Source of the DNA: Blepharisma japonicum
Lineage: Eukaryota; Ciliophora; Heterotrichea; Heterotrichida; Blepharismidae
DNA: 64,000 nt
NCBI GenBank assembly: GCA_949751835.1
Contig: CATKHK010000015.1
Coordinates: 124,001-188,000, forward strand
Direction of reading: 5' to 3'
The notes beneath the pieces were generated by a model. The model did no database searches, was not told where the DNA came from, and saw only the letters and a list, made by a program, of their open reading frames with translations. Positions 20,408-33,207 of the stretch are shown here, piece by piece. The position numbers were made by a program, and so were the translations under genes. Position 1 is the stretch's first letter. The number at the start of each line of letters is the position of its first letter.

Positions 20408-22129
20408 TTATTTATTTTCTAAATTTATTGAATATTTTTTAGCCCACACCTCTACAGGATTTGGAGAAGCAGGCCTTCCTTTCCTAATTTTCTGTGCATA
20501 AGTTTCATTAGGGTCATTTATTTCTAATTTTGTATACCCAAACCTGTCTTTTACATCGACAACAGCTGGGATTTGGCTAGAAATTGTAGGTGTAGTCATA
20601 GAGTTTAATGATTGTGTCCTAGTCATTGTAGGAACTAATGTAAATCCTAAGGTGCATGCTGAGTACAGCTTGGTTTTTAATGGTTTTTCAGGCTTTTCAT
20701 TTAATAAATTATTGAGGGAAAGAGCATGGCTGAGATTCCTATTTCCATTAATAGTTATAGCAGAAATTGGACGGTTTCCAAATGAAGTTAATGCTGAAAT
20801 TGGTCGGTTTCCGAGTGAGGATGTATAAGCCGATATGGGCCTTTGTGAAAAATGTGACGAGCTTGGCCGAAGACCAGAATTAGGCCTAATAGATGAAGCA
20901 TTTGTTTTTGGTCTTATCATTAAATTTACTGGAGATTCAATAGGAGAAACTGGGATAGTCATCTGCCCGCTTGTCATCAACTCTTGCAGCGGACTTAAAC
21001 TTCTTTTAGGGCTTTGCCTAGCGTTTGGCATAGAAAGCATCTGTTTTACATTAAAATCTGTTTTTTCTAGCTCAATTTTCCTTATATTAAAAAGTGCTGA
21101 TTTTGTAGCTATTGGATAATTTTTTTCTGTATGGCTAAAAGTTTCTTGGTCTATTACCCCTTCTTCTGAGTACACATTTTTCATAATAGTCTGTGAGATA
21201 TTCTTTTTCCTTTGTTCCCTCCATAACAGCTTATTTTCTAAGTTTGCTTTTAAAGTATTTTGGGTTTCCCTCGCCAAACTTTCAGAAAAACGCTCTTTTG
21301 AAATTTTTAAAGCTTTTACAGAAGTAGCAGCAATTACAGAAAACTCTATAGGCTTGTTTAGAATAATTGAGTCCTCGCCGACCCATTCGCCAGATGCTGC
21401 AAGGCCAAAATTATAGCAACTTGTAGTTCTTGACATCAAGCCTTTGGATGGGGCTGATTCGGGTCTTCGTACTGGATGTCTGGAGCTCACTAATTTGCAT
21501 TCTCCTTCTTCTATTATAAAAGCGTGACTGCAAATTTCTCCTTCTCTTATTAGTGAATCGCCGTTCTTAAATTTGCAAGGCTCAAAGTAGCTTAAAACTT
21601 TTTCTTTTCCAGCTTGGCCAAGCTGTCTTACGCCTGGTACAGTTTTTACCAAAAATTCTAAGAGCCTGGCGTTATCTTGGATTTTTTTTACCTTTTCCAT
21701 CGCTCTTTTCATGCGCTTTCTGGGAATTTGTATAAGAATTGAGTTTTCCCTTGAAGTTACCTTTGAAGGGATTCATTGATTGTGATCCAATAATTTTGTG
21801 TAACCAAAAATTTGAAATTGATCAAGGAAGTAGTCTTCTTTTGAACGATTTTTCACATGAAGTTTTCCGCTAAGCACAATATAAAGATCAGGCTTCTTAT
21901 CTTTTTCGGTTATACACACTTCTAATGGTGCTAGCTCTTTCAGCTTCATTAGATGACAAAACTAACTGGAAGTTACCTCAGCTCTTTGATTTGGTGGTAT
22001 TTGCCTAAGAATAGGATTTTCTTTGAATACATTTTTAAGTCTCTGAATATTAATTACATTGATATCTCCTTCAGTCTTATTTGGTTTCATAAGGGCTTCC
22101 CTCAGCTCATCTGCTGATTTTTTAAGCAT
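20408..22129 (-). CDS. Cyclic-nucleotide-binding-fold protein with Ser/Pro-rich tail
   Basis: A 568-residue protein after removing a 15-nt intron at 21963-21977. Two beta-roll regions resemble tandem cNMP-binding domains: the first (about 50-130) contains KPDLYIVLSGKLHVKN and YFLDQFQIFGYTKLL; the second (about 160-290) contains LSYFEPCKFKNGDSLIREGE, AFIIEEGECKL and WVGEDSIILNKPIEFSVIA. The phosphate-binding cassette keeps Gly-Glu but has Glu where the nucleotide-contacting Arg is expected, so binding is doubtful. The C-terminal half is disordered and Ser/Pro/Asn-rich with repeats of GNRPISA. Trp in NQWIPS is TGA. It may be a cytoskeletal or ciliary regulator; no kinase or channel part is present. 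Confidence 0.75.
21963..21977 (-). other. 15-nt intron in cNMP-domain gene
   Basis: GTAACTTCCAGTTAG on the minus strand, phase 0. It ends in an in-frame TAG if unspliced. Position 10 is A. Confidence 0.85.
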
Positions 22130-22343
22130 TTTATTTAATAATACAACTGATATTTTTTGAAATAAATATAAAATACTCAGAATTGTATGGGAAGAATTTA
22201 TAAGAGTGAAATTTTACGAAATAATACTGAAAGAAACTTTAATGAAAATAAGCCATAAAATAAAATTTCAGGATATGTTTTTAATGTTTATTGATCACGT
22301 TTCCTTATCAAATATGATAAAATTCATATACACTTAATTAAAC

Positions 22344-23501
22344 CTAATATGAATGAGACCATTTTCTAAAGAAAATCAATGCGTCTATGCCGAATACCAG
22401 CAAAGGTACATAAAATATTGCCCAAAATGACAGAGCGTGGACAATTTTTCTATATCTTGGCTTCTTATCACAATAATAGCTTCTTTCAAAATTCGATGAA
22501 AAATGATCTAGGCTGATTTTTTCTTCAATCATAATATTTCCATAAGAATTTCTTATAGAGAGCTTTAAAAGCTTAAACTGTCAATCAATCTCTATGAATC
22601 CAAAATTTTTATCTGTAACTCTATACCCTACGTTAAAAGTAAAAGGAAGCCAACCATAAAGATAAAACAATATCAGGTTTCCCCCTGTCGTAGTTATTGT
22701 ATGGGTCATGCCACTTGATGTCATTTCGTAAAATAAATGATCATTACAAGTGATTTTCAATATTTCTGCCATATGGACATCTCCAGTCAAAAGAATTACC
22801 CCTGGGATATTATTGATTAAACTTAGAAGTTTATTTCTTGAATATTCATCCCATTTTTCTGCTTTTCCAAAGCGATCTTCTGTATAGACTTGTATCCCAC
22901 TTGCTATCAAAGTGATATCTCCAGGTGTTTTTAATTGGTTTTCGAGCCATTTTCATTGCTCTTCTCCTAGGATATCTACATCTTTTTCATTAAAATAGCG
23001 ATTATCAAGCAAAATAAGCTTGACAACTTTTCCATTATTTCCAAAGGTAAAAGAAGTATAAATTCCTTTATGGTTTGTTCTATTTATATTGTCTTTTTCA
23101 TCAATAAATTCAAGAAATAAATCTTTATAAGCATCTTTCAGTGGGAAATTTTTATCTCCATTATTTATTCCGTAATCATGATCATCCCAAATCCCTGTTA
23201 TCATTGTTTTTGCTGTCAAAGCTTTATATTCTATATTATTTTTAAAATTTTGGTACATTTTTCTTGTGGCTGCTGGGTCTCTTGTCTTGAAAAAAGGAGG
23301 ATAAAGAGTAAGAACGTCTGAATAAATTATATCGCCAAGTCATATAAAAAGGTCTGGATTTAAATTTTGTATTGATTTATAGAGATCTGGGTTATCGTTC
23401 CCAAATTGATTTGCACAGGATCCAAATGCAATTTTTGTTAAAACTTTGGACTGATCAACTTTAAGAGAGGCAGCTAAAATTGGAAGAAAAATCCATATCA
23501 T
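22344..23501 (-). CDS. PhoD-like metallophosphatase, secreted or membrane-bound
   Basis: A 385-residue single-exon protein. It starts with a signal peptide (MIWIFLPILAASLK). PhoD/alkaline phosphatase D features follow: IAFGSCANQ, FIWLGDIIYSD (first metal Asp; Trp is TGA), GIWDDHDYGINNGDK (the WDDHDYG signature), LILLDNRYF, and LLTGDVHMAEI (the GDxH metal site). A single hydrophobic segment near the C-terminus (ALSFWAIFYVPLLVFGIDAL) looks like a TM anchor with a short basic tail. The enzyme should hydrolyse phosphate esters in the secretory pathway or at the surface. Under the standard code it would break into three pieces. The ATG is preceded by AT-rich spacer. Stop is TAG. Confidence 0.9.
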
Positions 23502-23756
23502 TTTATTGTGAAAAACTATGGCTTAGAATATAAAAATGAATTAAGTTTATTATTTAATTTTTACAATAAGAAACTGAGCTGAAACCTAAATAATTCAATG
23601 AAAAGTGTTGTAAAAAATACTTTGAAGCAATTTTTAAATTATTTATCAAGACTCATAAGATTATTTTTACTAATCTTAGTAGAATTTATATTTAAAGGCA
23701 ATTATGAAAATATTTATGAGTAATTTCATATTTAATTATTTGAATATTTTTGAACA

Positions 23757-25208
23757 TTAAGCAGCATAGCTACTATATCTCATATTTTCGTAAACTCTGT
23801 TAAGAGCGTTTACATATGCAGCATCTCTATAAGAAATTCCATACATCCTCGCTGTGTTTCTTGTAGATTTTACTGATATTCTGATAATTTCATCAAGAGC
23901 TGTATGAACCATTTCAAGCTCAGACGGAGGATGATGGACTAATACAGGCCAACTAGTAGCCGTTTTTAATAGAAATTCCATCAATTCAATTATTTTTTCA
24001 TTTGAATTAAACTCTCATCTCCTTATTAGTTTATCAGGACTAATATGGCCAATATTTTTTACATACTCAAAATATGACGTAATTACTCCTCCAGTATTCA
24101 TTATAATATCAGGCAGAATTACAATCCCTTGATTAGATAAATATTTTTCCGCATTTAACGTTATCGGCAAATTGGCTGCCTCTGCAATAATTTTGCAATT
24201 TATTTTCCTCATATTTTCTGAATTAATAGCATTTTCAATCGCAGCTGGTATATAAATATCGCATTTTTTCCCTACAAGATCTCCCCCATCTAAATAAGTA
24301 TCTCCTCCATTAAATCCTTTCACAGTCCTATGCCTTTTAAAATGCTTTATCAGTCCTGCTATATTTAATCCATTCTCATTATAAGTTCCTCCATCTTTTT
24401 CAATAATCCCAATAATTTTCGCATTTCCACTTTCCTGCAAATATTTTGCAATATTTCTACCAACCTTCCCAAATCCTTGAATTATAATTTTTTTGTCATC
24501 AAGACTAGGTGTCATATCATGCCTTTCTATAGTTTCAGGATATTTCAAAAATTCATTTATTGCACAATAAAACCCAAAGCCAGTCGCATCATCTCTCCCA
24601 GCGATCCCTCCAATAGATTCAGGCTTTCCTGTCACAACTGCAGTAGAGTTAAGGTCATTTGGAGCAAGCTGGATATATTCGTCCATTATTCAGCCCATAA
24701 CTCTTGAGTCAGTTCCTATATCAGGGCCTAACACATCTATAGAAGTCCCTAAAAACCCGAATTCTTTGAGTTCTCGTGCATAAACCCTTGTAAGTCTTTC
24801 TAGCTCAGCTTCGCTAAGAAAATGAGGGTCAACGGAAATCCCGCCATGAGCACCACCATATGGGATATCAGCACACGCCATTTTCATAGTCATCAGTACT
24901 GATAAGGCTTCCACGTCTTGGATTTTCATGTCTGGGGCATATCTGACACCACCTTTTAAAGGGTACGCATGGGCTGAATGATGGGCTCTGAAGGCTTGGA
25001 AAGCTTCGATACTGCCATTGTCAAGCTTTATAGGAAGAGTTAGCTCAATTGTATGGGATGAGCGTTTTAATGCATTTAAAAACTCTTTAGGAATTCTTGT
25101 AAATAGAGAAGAGCGATCTATCAAGCCGTGGACCGTACCGAGAGAGCTTATATCAATGTCGTACTTGGTTTTAGGAAATTTTGATCGATACATGGCTTTT
25201 AGTGCCAT
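23757..25208 (-). CDS. Glutamate dehydrogenase with substituted catalytic lysine
   Basis: A 483-residue single exon. It follows the hexameric GDH pattern: PLKGGVRYAP, LMTMKMACADIPYGGAHGG, GPDIGTDSRVMGWIMDEY, TGKPESIGGIAGRDDATGFG, the Rossmann loop QGFGKVG, and EAANLPITLNAE. GDH interconverts glutamate with 2-oxoglutarate and ammonia. The expected catalytic Lys of GGAKGG is His (CAT, 24846-24848), while the other two substrate lysines are kept. Two Trp codons (MGW, RRW) are TGA. No clear mitochondrial presequence is seen, but the N-terminus is basic (MALKAMYRSKFPKTK). It is likely an NAD-type GDH or a divergent paralogue; activity is uncertain. Confidence 0.9.
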
Positions 25209-25596
25209 TTTATTGGATAGTTTAACTTAAGCCAATAGTTCTTAAAGAATATCCTATTTGTTATTAAAAAATAACAAATTATAATTACATTTCTTATAAA
25301 TAAATTTTGTATACTTTTGTGCTGTGAAAGAAATAAAAATGATTATTATTTGGCTAAAATTTATGTAAAATATCTTGTAACTATTATTTTATTTCTAAAG
25401 ATATTCCCATAAATAAAAAATAGACCGAAGAAATATATCATTAATTAATATAAAGCACTGATCGTCTACTCATTATTAATAGTTTTTATATAATTTGAGT
25501 ACTATGCATTAACCTCGTCACTATTTTCGCTCTAATTTGCATTAAAACCTTTATATCCACTCTCTCTTTTTTACTTGATTCTGACTAAATACTAAA
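25209..25596. promoter_or_regulatory. Divergent intergenic region, GDH / VPS13
   Basis: 388 nt of AT-rich sequence between two divergent start codons, so it should contain both promoters. No motif beyond AT-rich runs was recognised. Confidence 0.4.
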
Positions 25597-28500
25597 ATGA
25601 ATGGAGCTATAGCAAATGTTCTGAACAAAGTTTTAGGAGATATCACAGAAAACTTAAACCCAGAACAGCTTAAAATCTCTGTCTTTAATGGTGAAATGAG
25701 CTTGGAAAATCTGAAATTAAAATCTGAAGCAATCAAAACATTAGGTTTACCTTTTGAGCTGAAATATGGGTATATAGGAAAGCTACATGCAACAATTCCA
25801 TGGACAAGTCTGACATCAAGTCCATTAAAAATTGAAATCAGTGACGTATTTATCCTGCTATCCCCTAGACCTTCATCTGAATGAAATGAAGACTTAGAAA
25901 AAGAGATGGTAATTTCATCAAAAAATAAGTCCATTGAAAATTTTGAAGTCTTAAACTCACCTGAGCTGTCTGTAAATTCCGACCCTGGCTTTACAGAAAA
26001 ACTGGTCACAAAAATCCTTGACAACTTACAAATCACGATAAATTCAGTCTATATCCGGTATGAAGATTCAGCGTCAAGCATATCCAATTTTGCAATAGGT
26101 TTAGCTATAAAAAGTGCCCAGGCAATTACCACAAATTCTCAGTGGAATAAAGAATTTGTCACAGACAGCCCTATAACCTATAAACTAGCCTTATTAGAAG
26201 ACATTAGATTCTTTATAGATCATGACGATTCTCTAATAAAAAGTGATGAAGTAGGTGGCTTTGATTCTTTGGCAAGGCTAGAAATGAGTTCTTCATTAAA
26301 CCATAGGTTTATACTCAACCCTTCAAATTTTCGCCTTGAAATGGTCATGAATAAAAACTCAAAAGACCTGACAATGCCACAAGTCTTGGCAAACTTATAT
26401 AATACAGAAATTAATATAGGGGTTGAGACAAACCAATTGACGCATCTGTTTAAATTGGTCGATTTTATGTCATTGTACACGAATTTTAGGAATGGAGTGG
26501 TCACTTCTTTTATTGAAATCCCGTTTAGTAATGAAGAAGCTTCAGCTTATAGAGATATATATAAACAATGAAAAATTTTAAGCAAAGGAAAAGACCAAAA
26601 TAAAATAAACGAGCTGCAAAGCCAGCTAGAAAATTGAGAAAAAGGGCATAAATTGGATTCTATATTGAAAAATCGTGATGCTGTCAATAAAGAATTAGAA
26701 ATTATTAGGAGAGAAGAAGCAGCCAAACAAGAAATCGAAAAACTTGAAACAGAAAGCAAAGGAGGCAGACTTTCTGCATTTACTGGATATTTTTGGGGAA
26801 AAAAAGAAGCTGATAAAAAACTAGAAGAAGAGGAAAAACAAAGGAAAAGGAAAATAATCGATGAGCAGCTAAAGCAAATTCTTCATGAAAAAGAAAAATT
26901 TGCTTCAGATGTCGACCAATTCATAGCAAATGCCGAAGTTTTTGCAAACTTGCCAAGCACTTATTCAAGGTTTATAGTAAAGCTACGTGTGGAACTAACA
27001 AAAATTACTATAAAAGACAGTGAAAAAGAATTTTTGGTATTTTTGGTCAACAATTTTTCAGTGGAAACTGGCATAAGACCATCCTCTTCCTATGTGAATA
27101 TTTATGTGAAAAACACGATTTTAGAAGACAGAATTGTAAAAAGCCAAGCATTTCCTTACCTTATGTTCAATGAATTTTTAACCGTAAATTTTGACCAACT
27201 TCCACAGCCTAAACTAATAATAGAATCAGGAGGGTCAAATATCGTGCTGAATTTACGGTCATTTTTGGCTGTTTCTGAAGCATTTTCTTCAGCTATTGCA
27301 CAAAAGGTGGATTTTAATAAATACTTAAAAGCGGCGTCTGACAAAACGAATGAGTATATAGTTATGGGGCAAAATTATATTGGAGAATTAGTGAAAACAG
27401 GAGCAAAAGCAACTATTGAGCTTGATATTAGTATGAAAGCGCCTGCTATTTTTATTCCGTTGGATATTTATAGCTTAGATGAGGGAATATTAGTGGTAGA
27501 TCTCGGAAATTTCAAAGGAAATTCCAGTTGGCAACAAATTGATGATGCAGATTATGATAAATATCATTTTTCGTTAGAAGATAGCAAAATTGCTGTCATA
27601 AAGCACTGCGATAGCTTGCGTTCATGGAGATCCGGGGCTGTCCATGATTTTCTTCCCTCCCACAATTTAAACTTAGACCTATTTAACTCCAAAAACAAAG
27701 AAATAAACGCCCCAGGATTCATAGTAGAAGCCAAATTTAGTGCTATGCATTTTGATTTAGACGAGTCTTTGCTTCTTTTTTCTTTAAAACTCAAAGACAG
27801 CCTGCTCGGATTATTACCAAAATCCCCTCCTGAGCCAAAAATAGAAGTCCCTGCCATTAACTCTGAAAACATACTAGACGAAGCCTTAAAAGACAAAATG
27901 AAGCGCATTGACAATATTATAGGAGTCCTCGCAAAGGCAGAAGTAGAAGGAATTTCTTTAAAACTAAGGCGAGGGTCAAGCGAGCTCGGGATGCTAAATA
28001 TAAATTCTTTAAAAATGTGTGTCCAGCTCAACAAAAATGGAGACGTCTTAGGAAATCTCAGCCTGGAAAGAATTGAAATGAGAGATCTCAGAGACGGAAT
28101 CGAAATACGAGAAATTATTTATAATCCTATAAAATTCGTAAAAGCTGATGAAGAAGAATTTGTGGACGCAGTCGAAGAAATAATACAGATATCTACCAAA
28201 TTTGAGTTAAAACCTAGAGAAGACTCTTTAGAGTTATCATTGACTTTGAGTGATTTACGAATAATGGCGACGCCAGATTATATAGAAGATATCATGAAAT
28301 TTTTTTCTTATCAGCTACATCAAGCTTCAGTTTACCATCAAGAAAAAAAAGACACAATGGTAAATTCTCATTACACCACTGCTTTTAATACAAAATTATC
28401 AGTAGAAATGTCAAACTTCGAGCTCTGGGTTCCAATTGACCCTAGAAACCATCACAAAAGAATAGGTTGTTTCCATTTTGGGTTGTCAATTATTTATAAT

Positions 28501-31500
28501 TCCGCTCAGGAGTATACCAGCTATTTTAATTCAAAAAACGAAATAATCAAAAAAGATTTTATTTCTATTAATGATGAAGCCACTATTGAGATCACCCACA
28601 TTGGAGGATTGGTAGGGCTTATTCATAAGAACCAAATACATTTAACAGAAGAAAGGTCTCAAGATTTATTAAAACCAAGCAGAATCAGTATGAATTATTT
28701 TTGCACAAAAATGAAAGATAGAGAAACACAAATAAAAATTTTGGTAAATTTAGAAAGTTTATGGCTTGATATTGGATTCAGAGATCTGCAGTTTTTCAAG
28801 GCTTTAGCTGAAAATTGGAAAAATTTTAAACCTTCTGAAACAGCTCAGGATGAAGAAATCCTAGAAGAAATTCATAAGGCTGAGACTAAGACGGAAGTTT
28901 TTATTGAGTGTGATTCTTTTCAAGTCAGGATGCTCGACGACACAGGCTTAAAAGCTTATTCCTTGCTGCATTTACATTTAAGCAATTTTTCTTCAAAAAT
29001 CAACCTGAAAGGCCCATATCTTGATATAAACTTGTCAGCGTTTATTTTTGCTGATTATTATAATTTAGAAATCGCTGTGTGGGAGCCTTTATTAGAAGAA
29101 TGGGACTTTGAGCTGAATGGAAAAAGAGAAACTGCTGATTCTGTGATGTTAATTGAATTTGTATCGTCCAGAATCTTTAATATAAATTTGACTCTTCACA
29201 ATTTGGAAATGCTTGGAACTTTAATTACAAAATTAGGCCAAGATAGCTCGTTTTGGAATGAAGAAGCTATAAGACAGTCACTTACTGATAAATCTCAAGA
29301 AGCTTCTTATGGGAATTTCATGTATGTTCTTCACAATAATTTAGGAGAGCCAGCTAATATTTGACTTGATGTCCCTGAAACTGCGGAAAAATGACTGCTG
29401 AATCCTAATCAGTCTACAGGGTTTGGCCAGCAGTTAATAGATAAGCTATTTATGGGCTCCCAAAGTATAAAGCATGGGATAATGGAAGATTTCCAGCCTC
29501 CAGCTTCAATTTCACTAGAAATCGAAGGATATCAGCCTGCATCAGGGATTATCATAGAGCGGATTGGAATAAAAGGGTTTTCATTAAAAGGCAGTGATAC
29601 AGAGCTTTCTTGCTTAATCTCAGTAAAAGCTATAGATAATGAAAAACATATTTATATTCAATCAGCGACAGAATTTGTGAATTATACCTCAGAAATCATA
29701 AATTTGGAATATTCAGGAGAAATTTTGGCAGTCCAGGGGAATTCTTCATTACCTTTACCATTAAAATGGTCGAAGGAGATTGGTGGGTATCCACTAATTA
29801 ATACACAAAATGAGCAGATACCAGTAATAGAAGAAGGCTGCATTCAGCTTAATGAATCTTCGTGGGCTATTCTTGAAATCGACCATTATAAAACAGAAAC
29901 AGATATAGACCAAAGGCTTATACAGTTAAAGCCATCTTATGTATTTTCCAATCTTCTACCCTGCCCTATAAATATATTTTTCAACCACATCGACTTTCCT
30001 GCATGCACAATAAACCCTGGGGAATATTTTTCTACCTTAAATATAGACCCAAGACGAGAAGATAATATTCAAAAAATCCAATTAAATATCGATCACAAGT
30101 TTACATTAGAAACCGAATGGGCAAGCCTCAATGATTTCCAATACACCCAAGTCCTTCTCCAAGGCAATTTTTCAGGAAATTCTATCACACTAGATAAAAG
30201 CCACAACAATGAGAAAAAATCTCAAATAATCAACCTTTCCGAAAGAAAAATAATAAAAAATGAAATAAACAGACTATATGAAAGCAAGCTGATTAATATT
30301 TATAGCGAATACTGTATCGTAAATCAAAGCAATTATTACCTTGATTGTGGAATAGGCGAAATGAGAATAAATCCTCACTCGATAGGTTTTTTTGACGATA
30401 AAGAGTATTTAAAGATTAAAGCTGCAGGAGATGAGCTAGGACCTGTAAGTTCATGGTCAAAAGATTTTAATATTGATGCAGTTGGGGTATCTGGGTTAAT
30501 AACCTTAGACAATTCTCAAGCAAGAGCGCTAGACTCTAAAGCTCCAGAAGTAATATTACTAGGTGTCCGTGTAATTGATGCCCCTCCACCTTTAATAAAA
30601 AGCCGTATTGTCTATATCACTCCACGATTTATGATAAATAACTACCTAGGCTACGAAATCTATATCAGACAAGTATCAGACTCTTCAGGAAATATAAAAA
30701 CCTTAGAAAGCTCAGCCTCTTTGCAATACCAACTTGATTCTGCCAATGATTCCAAATTAATCCAGATCTCCTGCAATGGCATCCACTGGTCATCTCCATT
30801 TAATATTCAACAAATTGAAGATTTCCAAATAAAAATCCAAGCCAAAGAAGAAGAAAAAGCAGAAATTCAGCAGGACTGGTTTAAGCCGTCAGCTCAGAAC
30901 AATTTTATGCATTTTATAAGGGTAATTATAAGCACTGAAGATGAATCTTGTATTCATATATCATTAGTGACACCTTTGGAGCCTGAATTTAGGATATGTA
31001 ATTATACAGAACAAGAAATTACGGCGTTTCAGATTGGGTATAGCCATTTAGTTATTCCACCAGGAGATTGTGCGCCATGGGCTTTTGATAACTTATGTGA
31101 TGAAAATGTGATTCAAGTTGTCTCAGGGCCTGCTAGTAAAGAATATTCTTTAGAAAATATAGAAAAACTTGAAAATCTTGGCCAATTTACCGCAGAAGTA
31201 TTTATTAATGGAGTTACGCGTGAGTTGCATATTGCCCCACCAGAACCGAAGCTACGGAGATTACAGTCAATTTCAAAGAAAAAAATGCAGGGTTTTAAAT
31301 TTATTATATCTTTAGCTGGAGCAGGAATATCAGTTATTGATAACTCCCCATCAGAAATGTACTATTTAAGTCTGCAATATTTCAGGCTTAAATTTGTATC
31401 CAAACAAAAAATTGTTGAAGACGGATTTGAAAACCTATTAAAATTCGATTTAAGCTTAAAATCTTTACAGTTAGACAATATGCAAGCTGTTGATGATATG

Positions 31501-33084
31501 TATCCTGTCATTTTCAGCCCAAGAAAACTCCCTGCAGACGATGATCCTCCTTTCATCCAAGCAAAAATCCATAAAAGCCGTACAATTAGAATGGAAAATG
31601 AGCAAGAAATTTCTTCAATAGAAAAATATTCATGGCTTGAAATTTTGATACAAGAAATGCAATTTCAGCTAAATTATGAAATTCTGGTAACACTAGCCTC
31701 CCATCTAAAAATTTTACAAGATAAATTAGGAGTAAAGCCAGATTATAAGAAAAAAGACTATCAAATGACGATGCTGGAATTATGCCCACTTTTAGATCCT
31801 TCAGATCCAAAATTAAAAATCAACCCATCACAGATTTCGAAAAAAGCTTATTTCCAGTTTATTCGGCTTTGTGCAATGAAAATTTATGTTTCCTTTAAAA
31901 TTTCAGCAAAACATATTGAGCTTGACCCAGGCCTGGCATTTGGGATTTTTAGAGCAATAGCTTCAATTAGTTTGTGGCTTGTTAATACAACAGACACTCC
32001 TCTATATTTCAAAGAACTTTTAGTCGAAAATTCCTTCCAAACCATTTCAGAACTTTCCAAACTTGTCATTTCTAATTATATCCGCCAAGGAATCCTCCAA
32101 TTTTATAAGCTTATCGGTTCCATTGACATTCTCGGCAACCCTATCGGTCTTATAGACAAGCTTGGAACAGGTGTATTTGAGTTCCTCAATGAGCCTGCCA
32201 AAGGTGCCTTAAAAGGTCCCAAAGCTTTTGCCCAAGGAGTCGAAAAAGGAATCCGTTCACTTGTTGGAAATGTCATATCAGGAGGTTTTGGAAGTGTTTC
32301 AAAAATGACAGGAAAATTATACGGAATTGTCAGAGAAGTAGGTGGAGACAGTAAAGTCGCTGAAAGGATCAATGAAAGTGACAATGCAATACTAGACATT
32401 TATGGAGGAGTTAAAGGAGGAGTTCAAGACCTCGCTGAAGGAATTGCTGGGATTTTTACGAAACCTATTTCTGGTGCTAAGAAAGCAGGTGCTTCTGGGT
32501 TTTTCAAAGGGATTGGGTCAGGGATTATTGGAGCTTTTTCAGCGCCAGTGTCTGCAGCTTTGAGGTTAGGCGTTGGGATTGCTTCAGGAATGACGAGTGC
32601 AGGGACATTGCTTGCTCAAGGAAAAGTAAATCCTCGTGGTAGAGCTCGCTTTCCGAGATATTTCAATATGAGAAAAGTACTAGAGCCTTACAATAATGAA
32701 ACAGCACAAGCACAAGACTTAATCAAAAATATTCCACTGTTCAGCAAAGAGCAAATTGTATTTTATTTGCATTTGGCTGAGAAAGAAGATATTATTGCAA
32801 TCTTGACGCTGAATCATTTATTAGTGCTTTTAAATGCAGAATTAGCGAAATCCATAAGCATTGGAGATATAAGTTCGTTGGAAATCCATAGAACAGGAGC
32901 AAAATTCACATTGTGTGCTGGAAACCCAGAAAATCAAATAGTTCTGTACTCAAGCTCATTTAGCTCATTGGCAAAGTTATATTCAGCTATTTCCAGCTTA
33001 CCTTCCTTTCAAGCGCCTGAACCAAATATCAAAAAGATTGCTTTCAAAAAGGGGTATAGATCTAGTTTTCTTAAGGGATCATAA
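25597..33084 (+). CDS. VPS13: VPS13-type bridge-like lipid transfer protein
   Basis: One 2495-residue exon with at least five TGA-coded Trp (for example SEWNED, KQWKIL, NIWLDV). The chorein domain is at the N-terminus (NEDLxxE-type features; NPEQLKISVFNGEMSLENLK, VYIRYEDS). Long beta-rich RBG repeats follow. The adaptor-binding (SHR-BD/VAB) region lies near residues 1290-1750. The C-terminal ATG2-like part is well conserved (GNPIGLIDKLGTGVFEF, EPAKGALKGPKAFAQG, GNVISGGFGSVSKMTG), followed by a PH-like end. VPS13 moves bulk phospholipid between membranes at contact sites. It is shorter than yeast Vps13 (about 3140 residues), mainly in the middle. Under the standard code it would split into several ORFs. 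Confidence 0.95.
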
Positions 33085-33207
33085 TTAATTTAAGGTTAGT
33101 AAATTATGAAAATAATTTCATTAAATTTCAGCCCTTTAGTAGCTCATTGCACTATTAAATTAATCAAAAATAATTCGCTATTAAAACCTAAGAAATTAGT
33201 CTATATC

